A stretch of 64,000 nucleotides of DNA from Lachnoclostridium sp. Marseille-P6806 (lineage in GTDB: Bacteria; Bacillota; Clostridia; Lachnospirales; Lachnospiraceae), in contig NZ_LR130578.1 of assembly GCF_900625025.1 (NCBI RefSeq), positions 62,001 to 126,000 on the forward strand, in the 5' to 3' direction. The notes under the pieces were generated by a model. That model did not search any database, was not told the DNA's origin, and saw nothing but the letters and a program-made list of their open reading frames with translations. Below are positions 1 to 7,514 of the stretch, one piece after another. How positions within the stretch are numbered: the first letter of the stretch is position 1; every line of letters starts with the position of its first letter. A program made the translations under genes and the position numbers.

Positions 1-3000
1 AGGAATCCAATAAATTGTTCTACTGATGGTAAAAACGCCGAAATAGCACTTGTCACAATATATATAGCAGCTGCAAAAGCAAGGGCCACTGCCGCGCAGG
101 CAATAAGCACTCCAATAATTACTACCATTGCCGGAATAGCAGCATTCACTTCTACTCCGACAAATTTAAATACAATAGCTAATCCTGCAATACAGGCTGT
201 AAATGTAAGTAATAATCCTATAATGGATTCTATTGGCATGCCGGACAGCTGAGAAAAAGCCAATGTCAAAATCGTTAATCCACCAGCCAGCGACAACGTT
301 ATTGCAAGTATCGGCCAAATATTTATTTTTTCTACAAATTTTGACATGCCGGAGAGCAAGGCTACTGAGCTACCAAGTGCAATAAATGAGAAGACTATTG
401 CCGCAGTAGCCGCTGCAAGATTATCTACTGGTATCTTAGATAATTCCTGACAGACATGACCTATGGCCAAAACTGCCAATATCATAGTAGTAACAATCGA
501 TATGACAGATTTTGGTTGTGCCTTATCCATCAATTTAACAGCTCCAGCCAACGATATCATTGCAGCTGCGACCAAAAGAATGCCGATAATAATTGGTTTC
601 CACGCAACACCAAATAACGCAAATATAGGTGTAAGAAGATACATTGCGACTACTAGTGAAAGAATGCCCGCAGCAATTTTTCCTACATTTACCTTGTCTA
701 GGACTTTCAATACCGCCCCAAACGCTAACAATGTAGTGGCAATACCAATAAAACCTTTCATTAACACAAAAAAATCCATATTTCCAAATAAAGCAGTCGT
801 TCCTGCCGCGACAAGAAGCGCAATTGCAAATCTTAAAAGAGCTTTAGAAAGAGTACTTATATTATTAGCTGCTTTAAGAACAGTGCTCTGTGACGCTATA
901 AGCACTATGGCATAAAGGCCTCCAATTGCGGCCGCCAGAATCTTTGTATCGCGTATCGGGTCCCCACCATATTTTCCAAGTATCGCCATCGCTTTACTTA
1001 GAACTGCTACTGCTCCAGCAAGAACAAATATAGACATAGCCATTTTGAGCGTCATCCCGGCAAGATCATCCACGACTTTCTTTCCGATTTTAACAACTGC
1101 ATAAAATAGCGCTATTGCGCCTGCTATGCCAACAATGAGGCCAACAAGACTTGCGGCTTTCATGCCGGTGCTCAGTTTTGTCCATGCAACAGCTGCCGCT
1201 ACGATTTCCGCTCCAAATAAAGCGAGTTGAGCAAGTATAACTTTAATCAGTACTATGGTTGTAATAATGGATATATTGAACACAGTAAGACCAGCACCAA
1301 ATGCTGCTAAACCGCCGCCAAGCTTGAGTAACGTCATTGCCGCCGTTGAAAGCATTGGAGAAAAAGCGGCAACAGCTGCTAGCGCCATGCCTAACCCAAC
1401 AAACATTGTGATTAGAACAGCAACAGGAGTAAACATTTTTCCTATTGCTTCTCCCAATGATGAGGAAGAATTGATGAAATGCGTAGTTATAACCGTAATA
1501 ATTCCAAGGATAACACTGACTTCCAAAAGAATTGCACCAAATTCAGCGAGAGCTATACCAATTGCAACAACTCCAGCCGGATTGATACTGTTAGAAATGT
1601 TAGATATGGCGTATGTTAGACCAACAAGACCAACTGCAATCGCCCCCAATACAACAAGCGCATGATCTAAGCCATCACTATTATATGTGGCAACCATAGA
1701 TAGTAACGCTAGAGAACCAGCAATAAGGCCAATCCCAATAGCGATATCTCTAAACCTCTTAGTCTTATTTTCGGCAGTTAGAGACTTAAAGAAACCGCTT
1801 ATACTTGTCAAGCAACCTTTGACAGACTTTGTTATAGTCTGTGAAGACTCAGTGAACACATTAGCTAAACTACTAACGCCTTTAGATAAGGATCTGATTT
1901 CTAAAAGATATAAAACAATAGCACCAACAGCAAATACGTTTTGCCAATTAATTTTTGAAAGAAATGTAGCAAAATTTTTAAATATTCCTTTACCACTTTT
2001 GGAAAAGGTTGATAGTTGTTCAACAAATGCCCCTGTAGCAGCATTTACCCCAAGAATATTCGTACTCATCTTGGAAAGGTCGCCAGACATTCCCTGTATG
2101 AATGGCCTTGATTTGTCAACTGTACCATTGACACTATCAAATGTTTTTTCTCCACCTTTCAACAATTCAATAAGCTTTGAAAACGGAGTGGTAAGTCCAC
2201 TAAACAACTTAGAAAGATTTTTAATTCCACTACCGGCAACTGTCCCTATCCCAGTAGCAATACCCTTAATGAGTAACAAAAAGTTATCAAAACTATCAAG
2301 TTTAAAATCTTTTACGCCAGTAATTCTTTCTGCAAGTTTGTTTATAACCCCGACAGCAAACTCTTTAAAACTAGACAATTTTTTGAGTAAGCTATCCAAG
2401 ACATTAGAAGATCTAATTTTATTTACTATAGTCGCAATTCCATTTACAGCCTGAATTACCAGCCACGCAATCGTTGCGCCTACCAATTTAAGTCCAGTAA
2501 TCAACCCTTGGAGAATTTTAGAGCCTCCAATTCTACTGGCAACATTAGATATCGTCGAGCCGAATTTTTGTAATATAGATATCGTTACGCCAACTACTTT
2601 ATTAAGCTTTGTGAAATGACCAAGTATACCAAGCCCAACAATTATTTTGAGAATGGCGGCAAATGATCCAAAGCCTAGACCGCCCAACATTAATCCTTGA
2701 ATTGACTTTAAAACTGTCAGCACAGTAAAGAATATAAGGATTTGTTTTTTATATGGACTTAATGCGTTGAAAACGGTTTTGATGGTGTTAAATATAGAAA
2801 GAAATACTTTCTTAACTTCAATCATTTGCTCTTTTGAGAGCTGAATACTTTTTGTAAAAGATTGTAAAGAAGCGGTCGCTCCTGCTAATCTCTCTCCATT
2901 TATTCCGCCAAATACTTCCTGAAACGCTTCTCTAATTGGCTGAATAAGTCTGTGAACACCATTCAATATATTAACAAAGCTTTTAAGTAGTTCGTCTCTT

Positions 3001-4145
3001 CCTCCGGCATTCCGCCATTCGGCTAAAAGATTATTTCTTGCAGATGTAAAACGGTCAGAAATATCAATTGCGTAATTACAGATACCAGTCCAAAGCTTTC
3101 GCACTTCATTAACATTACCAAAGATAAGCTCGTAACTATTAGACCATCCAGTAGAAATTGCGTCCTTTACAGCGTCAACAACATCAGACCATGTGCGGCA
3201 CTCTTGCGCTGCCTGAAACGCCGCCTTAGAGAACTCTGTTGTAGAATTTGTCGCTTCGTTATTCTTAAAAGTGTATTCTTCCGTATCCCAGTTGGCTTGG
3301 TTAATTCCAGCTGTGTACTGACTCATGACTTTGTTATATACATCCATGGTAAGCCAGCCTTTTTGAAGAGATCCATTAAAATCTCTATTGGCACCAGCTG
3401 CAATTGCACTAGCACCGCCAGCTTCAATGAGCTGTTTTTTCAACGTAGCGGATGCTATATTAGTAAGACCAAATGCCTGCTGCCAATCTTGAAGCATAAT
3501 ATATCCACGACTAGCAGCCTGTGATAACTGATACATGCCATGAGATACTTTTTCGGCACCAACACCAGCCCTAGCGCCTGCCAAAGCAAAACCTTTGACG
3601 GAAACAGCCAACTGACTAAGATTTTTCTCACCTGACGCAGTAAGCTTCGCCATATTATCAACCATATCGGTAAAATTATACGAAGTCTGATCTGAGAACC
3701 ATGCCAAATCATCTACAGTTTTTGTTACTTCATCCAAAGAAGCCCCAGTAGCAACCATCAAGGTTGAAACCGCCTTTGTTTTTTGCCCGAATTTATCAAA
3801 TCCAGAGGTCATACTATTAATGCCAGTAAGAGTCTTACCGCAATTAATAGCCATTTTATATAAAGAGTCTGTAATGTTGTTTACAACTCGCTGACCAACA
3901 ACACCAGCAACAGAGAATGTATTTTTCAGATTTTGCACATTTCGTTGAATAGAAATTATTTTAGAATCGGCAGCAGAAAGCGACTTCTCAAGCCAGTTTA
4001 AAGATGCTCCACCACCCTTTTTTGTATTTTCTTCGATAGAGTTATTTAATTTTTCCAGTGACTGAAGAGTCTGCCGAACACCAGATTCAAATTGTGCGTT
4101 GTCAAACTGCATTTGAACAACACGTTCATCTATTGTACTGCTCAA
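1..4145 (-). CDS. Tail tape measure protein (3' end outside window)
   Basis: The minus strand is open from a TTG at 4145 to the left window edge, about 1381 codons, so the C-terminus is missing. The start is TTG, which overlaps the TGA of the preceding gene as TTGA and has GGAGG 10 bases upstream. The N-terminal part reads as a coiled-coil segment followed by the block LAWFSDQTSYNFTDMVDNMA, a pattern common in tape measure proteins of Firmicutes siphophages. The distal part (below about 2500) is rich in alanine, glycine, isoleucine and valine, giving many hydrophobic stretches. Tape measure proteins set tail length and are ejected with the DNA. Length, position after tail genes and composition all agree. 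Confidence 0.9.
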   Translation of the reverse strand, partial: MSSTIDERVVQMQFDNAQFESGVRQTLQSLEKLNNSIEENTKKGGGASLNWLEKSLSAADSKIISIQRNVQNLKNTFSVAGVVGQRVVNNITDSLYKMAINCGKTLTGINSMTSGFDKFGQKTKAVSTLMVATGASLDEVTKTVDDLAWFSDQTSYNFTDMVDNMAKLTASGEKNLSQLAVSVKGFALAGARAGVGAEKVSHGMYQLSQAASRGYIMLQDWQQAFGLTNIASATLKKQLIEAGGASAIAAGANRDFNGSLQKGWLTMDVYNKVMSQYTAGINQANWDTEEYTFKNNEATNSTTEFSKAAFQAAQECRTWSDVVDAVKDAISTGWSNSYELIFGNVNEVRKLWTGICNYAIDISDRFTSARNNLLAEWRNAGGRDELLKSFVNILNGVHRLIQPIREAFQEVFGGINGERLAGATASLQSFTKSIQLSKEQMIEVKKVFLSIFNTIKTVFNALSPYKKQILIFFTVLTVLKSIQGLMLGGLGFGSFAAILKIIVGLGILGHFTKLNKVVGVTISILQKFGSTISNVASRIGGSKILQGLITGLKLVGATIAWLVIQAVNGIATIVNKIRSSNVLDSLLKKLSSFKEFAVGVINKLAERITGVKDFKLDSFDNFLLLIKGIATGIGTVAGSGIKNLSKLFSGLTTPFSKLIELLKGGEKTFDSVNGTVDKSRPFIQGMSGDLSKMSTNILGVNAATGAFVEQLSTFSKSGKGIFKNFATFLSKINWQNVFAVGAIVLYLLEIRSLSKGVSSLANVFTESSQTITKSVKGCLTSISGFFKSLTAENKTKRFRDIAIGIGLIAGSLALLSMVATYNSDGLDHALVVLGAIAVGLVGLTYAISNISNSINPAGVVAIGIALAEFGAILLEVSVILGIITVITTHFINSSSSLGEAIGKMFTPVAVLITMFVGLGMALAAVAAFSPMLSTAAMTLLKLGGGLAAFGAGLTVFNISIITTIVLIKVILAQLALFGAEIVAAAVAWTKLSTGMKAASLVGLIVGIAGAIALFYAVVKIGKKVVDDLAGMTLKMAMSIFVLAGAVAVLSKAMAILGKYGGDPIRDTKILAAAIGGLYAIVLIASQSTVLKAANNISTLSKALLRFAIALLVAAGTTALFGNMDFFVLMKGFIGIATTLLAFGAVLKVLDKVNVGKIAAGILSLVVAMYLLTPIFALFGVAWKPIIIGILLVAAAMISLAGAVKLMDKAQPKSVISIVTTMILAVLAIGHVCQELSKIPVDNLAAATAAIVFSFIALGSSVALLSGMSKFVEKINIWPILAITLSLAGGLTILTLAFSQLSGMPIESIIGLLLTFTACIAGLAIVFKFVGVEVNAAIPAMVVIIGVLIACAAVALAFAAAIYIVTSAISAFLPSVEQFIGF

Positions 4146-4537
4146 GAGTTCCGCACCTCCTCCCAAATATCTTTTTCGATTTGATCAAAAATCGGACGTA
4201 ACGCAGGATTAATATAATCAATCCCCTCTACCCATCCACCTGTTCCTGTTCCGTGACCGTATTGAATCATGATTGCTACATTGTAATAACCGGGTTTTAT
4301 ATTTGTGTTATACCAAATCAACGACAGCTTAGAGCCATCATTTGTAATTTCATAATTCCACGAATCGGCAGTAAGACCGCTATCTTTTGGTGTTGCCTCG
4401 CGCAGCGCCTCAACGCCTTGTTCACCGAATTTATCAAGTTGTGAAAGAAATCTGCGCTCCTTTAATGTTCGCAAAAACTTGAATGAATTATTAAAATCGC
4501 CTTTTGTTCTCATTCCAATCGTCATAGTTTTTGCCAT
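4142..4537 (-). CDS. HK97 gp10-like tail completion protein
   Basis: A 131-residue protein with the look of the HK97 gp10 / tail-component family: an amphipathic N-terminal helix, a central ALREATPKDSGLTADSW segment and a C-terminal INPALRPIFDQIEKDIWEEV helix. Members join the tail to the head or complete the tail end. ATG at 4537 is preferred over the GTG at 4546 because AAGGTG then sits at good spacing. It lies directly before the tape measure gene and overlaps it by 4 bases; in many siphophages this family sits earlier, before the major tail protein, so the order here is slightly unusual. Confidence 0.7.
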   Translation of the reverse strand: MAKTMTIGMRTKGDFNNSFKFLRTLKERRFLSQLDKFGEQGVEALREATPKDSGLTADSWNYEITNDGSKLSLIWYNTNIKPGYYNVAIMIQYGHGTGTGGWVEGIDYINPALRPIFDQIEKDIWEEVRNS

Positions 4538-4547
4538 TTTGATCACC

Positions 4548-4575
4548 TTGAATACTTCATGCTAAGTGGTATAAT
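4548..4575 (+). promoter_or_regulatory. Promoter of the plus-strand moron pair
   Basis: TTGAAT at 4548-4553 and a perfect TATAAT at 4570-4575 are 16 bases apart, followed by a purine-rich AGGGGG at 4586 and an ATG at 4601. This is a sigma-A type promoter on the strand opposite to the surrounding late genes, as expected for independently expressed moron genes. Confidence 0.7.
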
Positions 4576-4600
4576 TGTCCTCAATAGGGGGTATCGGTTT

Positions 4601-4804
4601 ATGGGTTTCTTAAGTTTATTCAACAAAGATAACGATGATGCACCTGTAAAAAATCCCGGGGATAGTCTTACATTTTTCAGAACAGAAAAACGTGGATTGC
4701 CCGGCATATCGCATTACGATGCTGTAAACGATACAAAGACCACTTCTATTCTCTATAAAAATAAAGAAGTTACCACGATATCTAAACCTAGGGATAAAAA
4801 ATAA
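4601..4804 (+). CDS. Small moron protein of unknown function
   Basis: A 67-residue hydrophilic protein starting MGFLSLFNKDNDDAP. The in-frame ATG at 4559 is rejected because it lies inside the promoter; the ATG at 4601 follows AGGGGG. No membrane segment or known domain is recognised. Its stop overlaps the start of the next gene (TAATG), so the two are translated together. It is one of two genes on the plus strand within a block of minus-strand late genes, which marks it as an inserted moron probably expressed in the lysogen. Confidence 0.6.
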   Translation: MGFLSLFNKDNDDAPVKNPGDSLTFFRTEKRGLPGISHYDAVNDTKTTSILYKNKEVTTISKPRDKK

Positions 4805-5106
4805 TGGTAGAGTTAATTTCAATGAAATGCCCAAACTGCAAAGCAGATATAGAAGTGAAAGAAGGGATAAATTTCTGCTACTGCACCTATTGTGGAACAA
4901 AAATTTTAGTACATGACGACTCTGTCCATACAGAGAATATTAATATTACCCACAATGATATTAGTGCAGTTGAGCGAGATCGGTTAAAATACCAGCATGA
5001 AAATGCACAAAACACTTCAAAAAATAATTTGATAGAAACTGGTATGATGTATGGATTACTGGTATTGATGTTTATAGTAATATTATTGCTGAATCTTTTT
5101 GGCTAA
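4804..5106 (+). CDS. Zinc-ribbon membrane protein (moron)
   Basis: A 100-residue protein with an N-terminal zinc ribbon (CPNCKADIEV, then CYCTYCGTKI, about residues 9-35), a polar linker and a C-terminal transmembrane segment (about 79-98, YGLLVLMFIVILLLNLF). It starts by coupled translation at TAATG. The topology, a cytoplasmic zinc ribbon held at the membrane, together with the lysogen-type promoter, suggests lysogenic conversion or superinfection exclusion, but this is inference. No homolog with a known role is recognised. Confidence 0.65.
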   Translation: MVELISMKCPNCKADIEVKEGINFCYCTYCGTKILVHDDSVHTENINITHNDISAVERDRLKYQHENAQNTSKNNLIETGMMYGLLVLMFIVILLLNLFG

Positions 5107-5118
5107 TAATTAGCCTTT
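5101..5118 (+). terminator. Short hairpin at end of moron unit
   Basis: GGCTAATAATTAGCC is a 6-bp stem with a 3-base loop followed by TTT. It overlaps the end of the zinc-ribbon gene and lies at the convergent end of the minus-strand gene at 5110. The U-run is short, so termination may be weak. Confidence 0.4.
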
Positions 5119-5661
5119 AGAATGATATTTCGCTCTTCGCGCTTTATTAAGAGCAGTATTTTGTTTCATCACTTCATTCTTCGACATTTTCTTAGGATTA
5201 TTCTTTACATTCGCAACCTCGATCAGGGTAATCAATTTATTTAAATGCCATTTTTCACATTCAAAAGGGATATTTAGAGCTGTCATATAATAATATATTA
5301 GCTCGCTTGTGAGTATCTCTTTTGATTTCGTATGGTTTTCTTTTGTATTAGAGTTTATTGTTGTCGCAGTCATAGGATCACGAATGTATTCCTCGATTGT
5401 TTTTAAAATCTCGGGGTGAAACTGTATTTCTGCTATGACATACGGATCTATGTTTTTATCAAGCGACATACATTGAATGTAATACATACTTTCTTCTGTC
5501 GTTTGGGGGCCTTGGCTAAGGTACGGTTTCTTATATTTCTGCTCCCACTTTGTAAGAGAAATGAGAGAATGCTCAAGGCGTAGGGTTGTTTCTTTCGTTT
5601 TGAAGAATTCTTCTTTCTGAGCATCCCAATATTCCCTTGCCGGGACATTCACCTCAAGCAT
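5110..5661 (-). CDS. Tail assembly chaperone-like protein
   Basis: A 183-residue protein between the first chaperone-like gene and the tape measure region. The segment ETTLRLEHSLISLTKWEQKYKKP followed by TTEESMYYIQCM is a recurring pattern in Firmicutes siphophage proteins at this site. The position matches the second tail assembly chaperone (gpT-like), which helps the tape measure fold. The reading frame is the same as that of the preceding gene with a TAA between, so it is not made by programmed frameshifting; it has its own start with GAGGTGG upstream. Confidence 0.55.
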   Translation of the reverse strand: MLEVNVPAREYWDAQKEEFFKTKETTLRLEHSLISLTKWEQKYKKPYLSQGPQTTEESMYYIQCMSLDKNIDPYVIAEIQFHPEILKTIEEYIRDPMTATTINSNTKENHTKSKEILTSELIYYYMTALNIPFECEKWHLNKLITLIEVANVKNNPKKMSKNEVMKQNTALNKARRAKYHSKG

Positions 5662-5676
5662 TCTCTACCACCTCAT

Positions 5677-6084
5677 TTATTTCTTAAAATCCGCAGGAAT
5701 TACACTTGTCTTTGCTTCCTCCTGCTGCTTCTTCGGAACAACATTGTTAACAAATTCCGTTGCAGCTTCGGCGTTGGTCGCAAGTCTCATATAAATCTGC
5801 GAATATGCTTCCGTTTCAGTAAATTCCTCAGTAAGTTCCGGTCTTTTGATAAAACGTCTGCCATCTGGTGATTTGATACCATACGCGTTTTTAATAAGAT
5901 CTTCAAAGATTTCAATCAACCTAGGAGTGTCCTGAGCAGCAACGATACGGTTAATCATCGCAGCGAGTCCTCCCGTGGTCCCAAACTGCATCTTTGTGAT
6001 CTCGGCTTCTGTGAAGTTAAAATAAAAATCTTCTGTTCTCGGATTTCCGTCGTAATCAGTATAGGATTCTGTAATTTTAAACAT
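5677..6084 (-). CDS. Tail assembly chaperone-like protein (gpG-like)
   Basis: A 135-residue protein starting MFKITESYTDYDGNPR. The start at 6084 has GGAG 8 bases upstream and is preferred over an in-frame start at 6126, which lies within a terminator. It follows the major tail protein gene and precedes the second chaperone-like gene, the classic place for gpG-type chaperones. The sequence has the acidic, helical look of that group (NFTEAEITKMQFG, then IFEDLIKNAYG). Confidence 0.6.
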   Translation of the reverse strand: MFKITESYTDYDGNPRTEDFYFNFTEAEITKMQFGTTGGLAAMINRIVAAQDTPRLIEIFEDLIKNAYGIKSPDGRRFIKRPELTEEFTETEAYSQIYMRLATNAEAATEFVNNVVPKKQQEEAKTSVIPADFKK

Positions 6085-6100
6085 AGGTATTGCTCCTTTC

Positions 6101-6147
6101 AAAAATAAAAAGTTCCCCCCGACCAATTCATTAAAAACTGATCGGGG
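6101..6147 (-). terminator. Terminator after major tail protein gene
   Basis: On the minus strand CCCCGATCAG pairs with TTGGTCGGGG around a short loop (6117-6147), followed by a T-rich stretch (6101-6112). It separates the highly expressed major tail protein gene from the chaperone genes and may set their ratio. Confidence 0.75.
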
Positions 6148-6173
6148 AGTAGCGCGAAATATAATGATTCTTG

Positions 6174-6842
6174 TTAACCTTTGAACAACTGAATAACCTC
6201 GTCCGGAAGCGGAAGTCTAGCATCCGCAGAATCAGAACCATACAGAATAGTTTCAAGCTGCTTCAGTTTCTCCGCATCCACCACGGTGGAGTCGATCTCA
6301 AGAAGAGCTGTAGGCTTTGCCCCCTCAACTTTTGTCACTCCTACAGGAGTAGTCGAAAACTCATGCGAGAATTCAATTCCTTCCGGAGAATCATTCACAG
6401 TCTGATATTCTCTCTCGGACGGAGAAACCGTTGCATTATAAATAAGATGCAGAGTGTATCCATGGCCAATTCCGTCAGCATCATTGCCAATCAGGGACCG
6501 ATAGCACATGCCAAACGGAGTTCTCTTCTGCTGAGAAATGGTAACTCCAGTAGCGACACTTGTCGACCCATCGCAAGCTGCAAATTCATCCGGATAATAA
6601 TAAGACGTGATCGTCCCGCCGAAGTCCTCTGCCCCTCGAATAGAACCATACTTAATATTATCCGCATAGAACGCATTCTCATCGCCGCCAGACGGAGACA
6701 GTGTAACCGAAATCAATCCGCTCCACGCAACACCCTTAGGGTATGCTCCAGATACCTGAGGATAAAGTACACCTCTATCGGTACCAGTTTCATAACGCTT
6801 TTCCCCGACAGCATCCCATACAAGCTTTTTATGCTCAGCCAT
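6174..6842 (-). CDS. Major tail (tube) protein
   Basis: A 222-residue protein starting MAEHKKLVWDAVGEKRYETG. It has the beta-rich, glycine and threonine-rich character of siphophage tail tube proteins of the phi13 / TP901 type, with recognisable elements such as WSGLISVTLSPSGGDE and YYYPDEFAACDG. Tail tube subunits stack as hexamers around the tape measure. The gene is followed by a strong terminator and preceded by two neck genes, which is the canonical order. Confidence 0.85.
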   Translation of the reverse strand: MAEHKKLVWDAVGEKRYETGTDRGVLYPQVSGAYPKGVAWSGLISVTLSPSGGDENAFYADNIKYGSIRGAEDFGGTITSYYYPDEFAACDGSTSVATGVTISQQKRTPFGMCYRSLIGNDADGIGHGYTLHLIYNATVSPSEREYQTVNDSPEGIEFSHEFSTTPVGVTKVEGAKPTALLEIDSTVVDAEKLKQLETILYGSDSADARLPLPDEVIQLFKG

Positions 6843-6859
6843 TTAATTTTCCTCTCTTT

Positions 6860-7171
6860 TTAGAAATATACGGTGTATACATCGTTATAAATCCCGTCGA
6901 CTATTAATCTCTTATCAAATGAGCAATAAAAAAGAGCCTCCGGTAATGTTTCAACCAAAGATTCTTTTACGGATTTATAGCAGTGTGTTATTGTGTATTT
7001 GTTACATTTCAGATACTTTTTATTGTCAGCCGCCATCGTCGTTATTCTATTGAATGAATATATAATGGCGGGATATTTAATTTGTGTTCCTGTGGGAGGT
7101 TGATAATAGCAATTCCTCGACCCAAGAACATTACATAATATATCATGGAGTTCCGTTCTGGGCCTCATCAT
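6860..7171 (-). CDS. Probable tail terminator / neck protein
   Basis: A 103-residue protein just before the major tail gene and after a head-tail stopper-like gene, with which it overlaps by 29 bases. Position and size fit the tail terminator (gpU/gp17-like), which caps the tube. It contains PPTGTQIKYPAIIYSFNRI, a pattern seen in such proteins of Clostridia phages. Either of two adjacent ATG codons (MM) could be the start; GGGAG lies upstream. Confidence 0.55.
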   Translation of the reverse strand: MMRPRTELHDILCNVLGSRNCYYQPPTGTQIKYPAIIYSFNRITTMAADNKKYLKCNKYTITHCYKSVKESLVETLPEALFYCSFDKRLIVDGIYNDVYTVYF

Positions 7172-7484
7172 AATCTCCCTTATAGAGTTCTCCGAAAGTA
7201 AGAGTCAGCCTAGGGTATCCCACTTCAACAGAGCTGACTCTCCACTTTGAACCCATAAATTCAACGTATAAAATCGAATGGAAGCAATTCACAAGGTAAG
7301 GATCAGCTATCACACTGAGCTGGTTCGTTACTGCAATATCAGCGTTGATCTGGTCGGATAATTGGTCTCTCTTTGAATTTCGGATAATATCACCAAAATA
7401 TTGCCGTCGTTCCGGCCTATCTTCCCAAATTCCGGGTTTAGTCTCTACCTGATTGCTGAACGCTATAACACCAAACCATTTCAT
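7143..7484 (-). CDS. Head-tail stopper-like protein
   Basis: A 113-residue protein starting MKWFGVIAFSNQVETKPGIW, with ERRQYFGDIIRNSKR and a C-terminal VEVGYPRLTLTFGELYKG strand region. This pattern recurs in phages of Lachnospiraceae and related Clostridia directly between capsid and tail genes, where the stopper (SPP1 gp16-like) closes the portal channel. Assignment rests on pattern and place. Confidence 0.6.
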   Translation of the reverse strand: MKWFGVIAFSNQVETKPGIWEDRPERRQYFGDIIRNSKRDQLSDQINADIAVTNQLSVIADPYLVNCFHSILYVEFMGSKWRVSSVEVGYPRLTLTFGELYKGDYDEAQNGTP

Positions 7485-7514
7485 GAATATTTGCCTCCAT
7501 TTTGATCATTAGCG

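Noticed and set aside
463..3524. Several plus-strand ORFs of 100-255 codons opposite the tape measure gene
   Set aside because: They are shadows of the long minus-strand tape measure frame; their composition is low-complexity and none has a ribosome binding site or known pattern.
5661..5680. Programmed frameshift between the two tail chaperone genes
   Set aside because: Both genes are in the same frame with a TAA between and the second has its own ribosome binding site.
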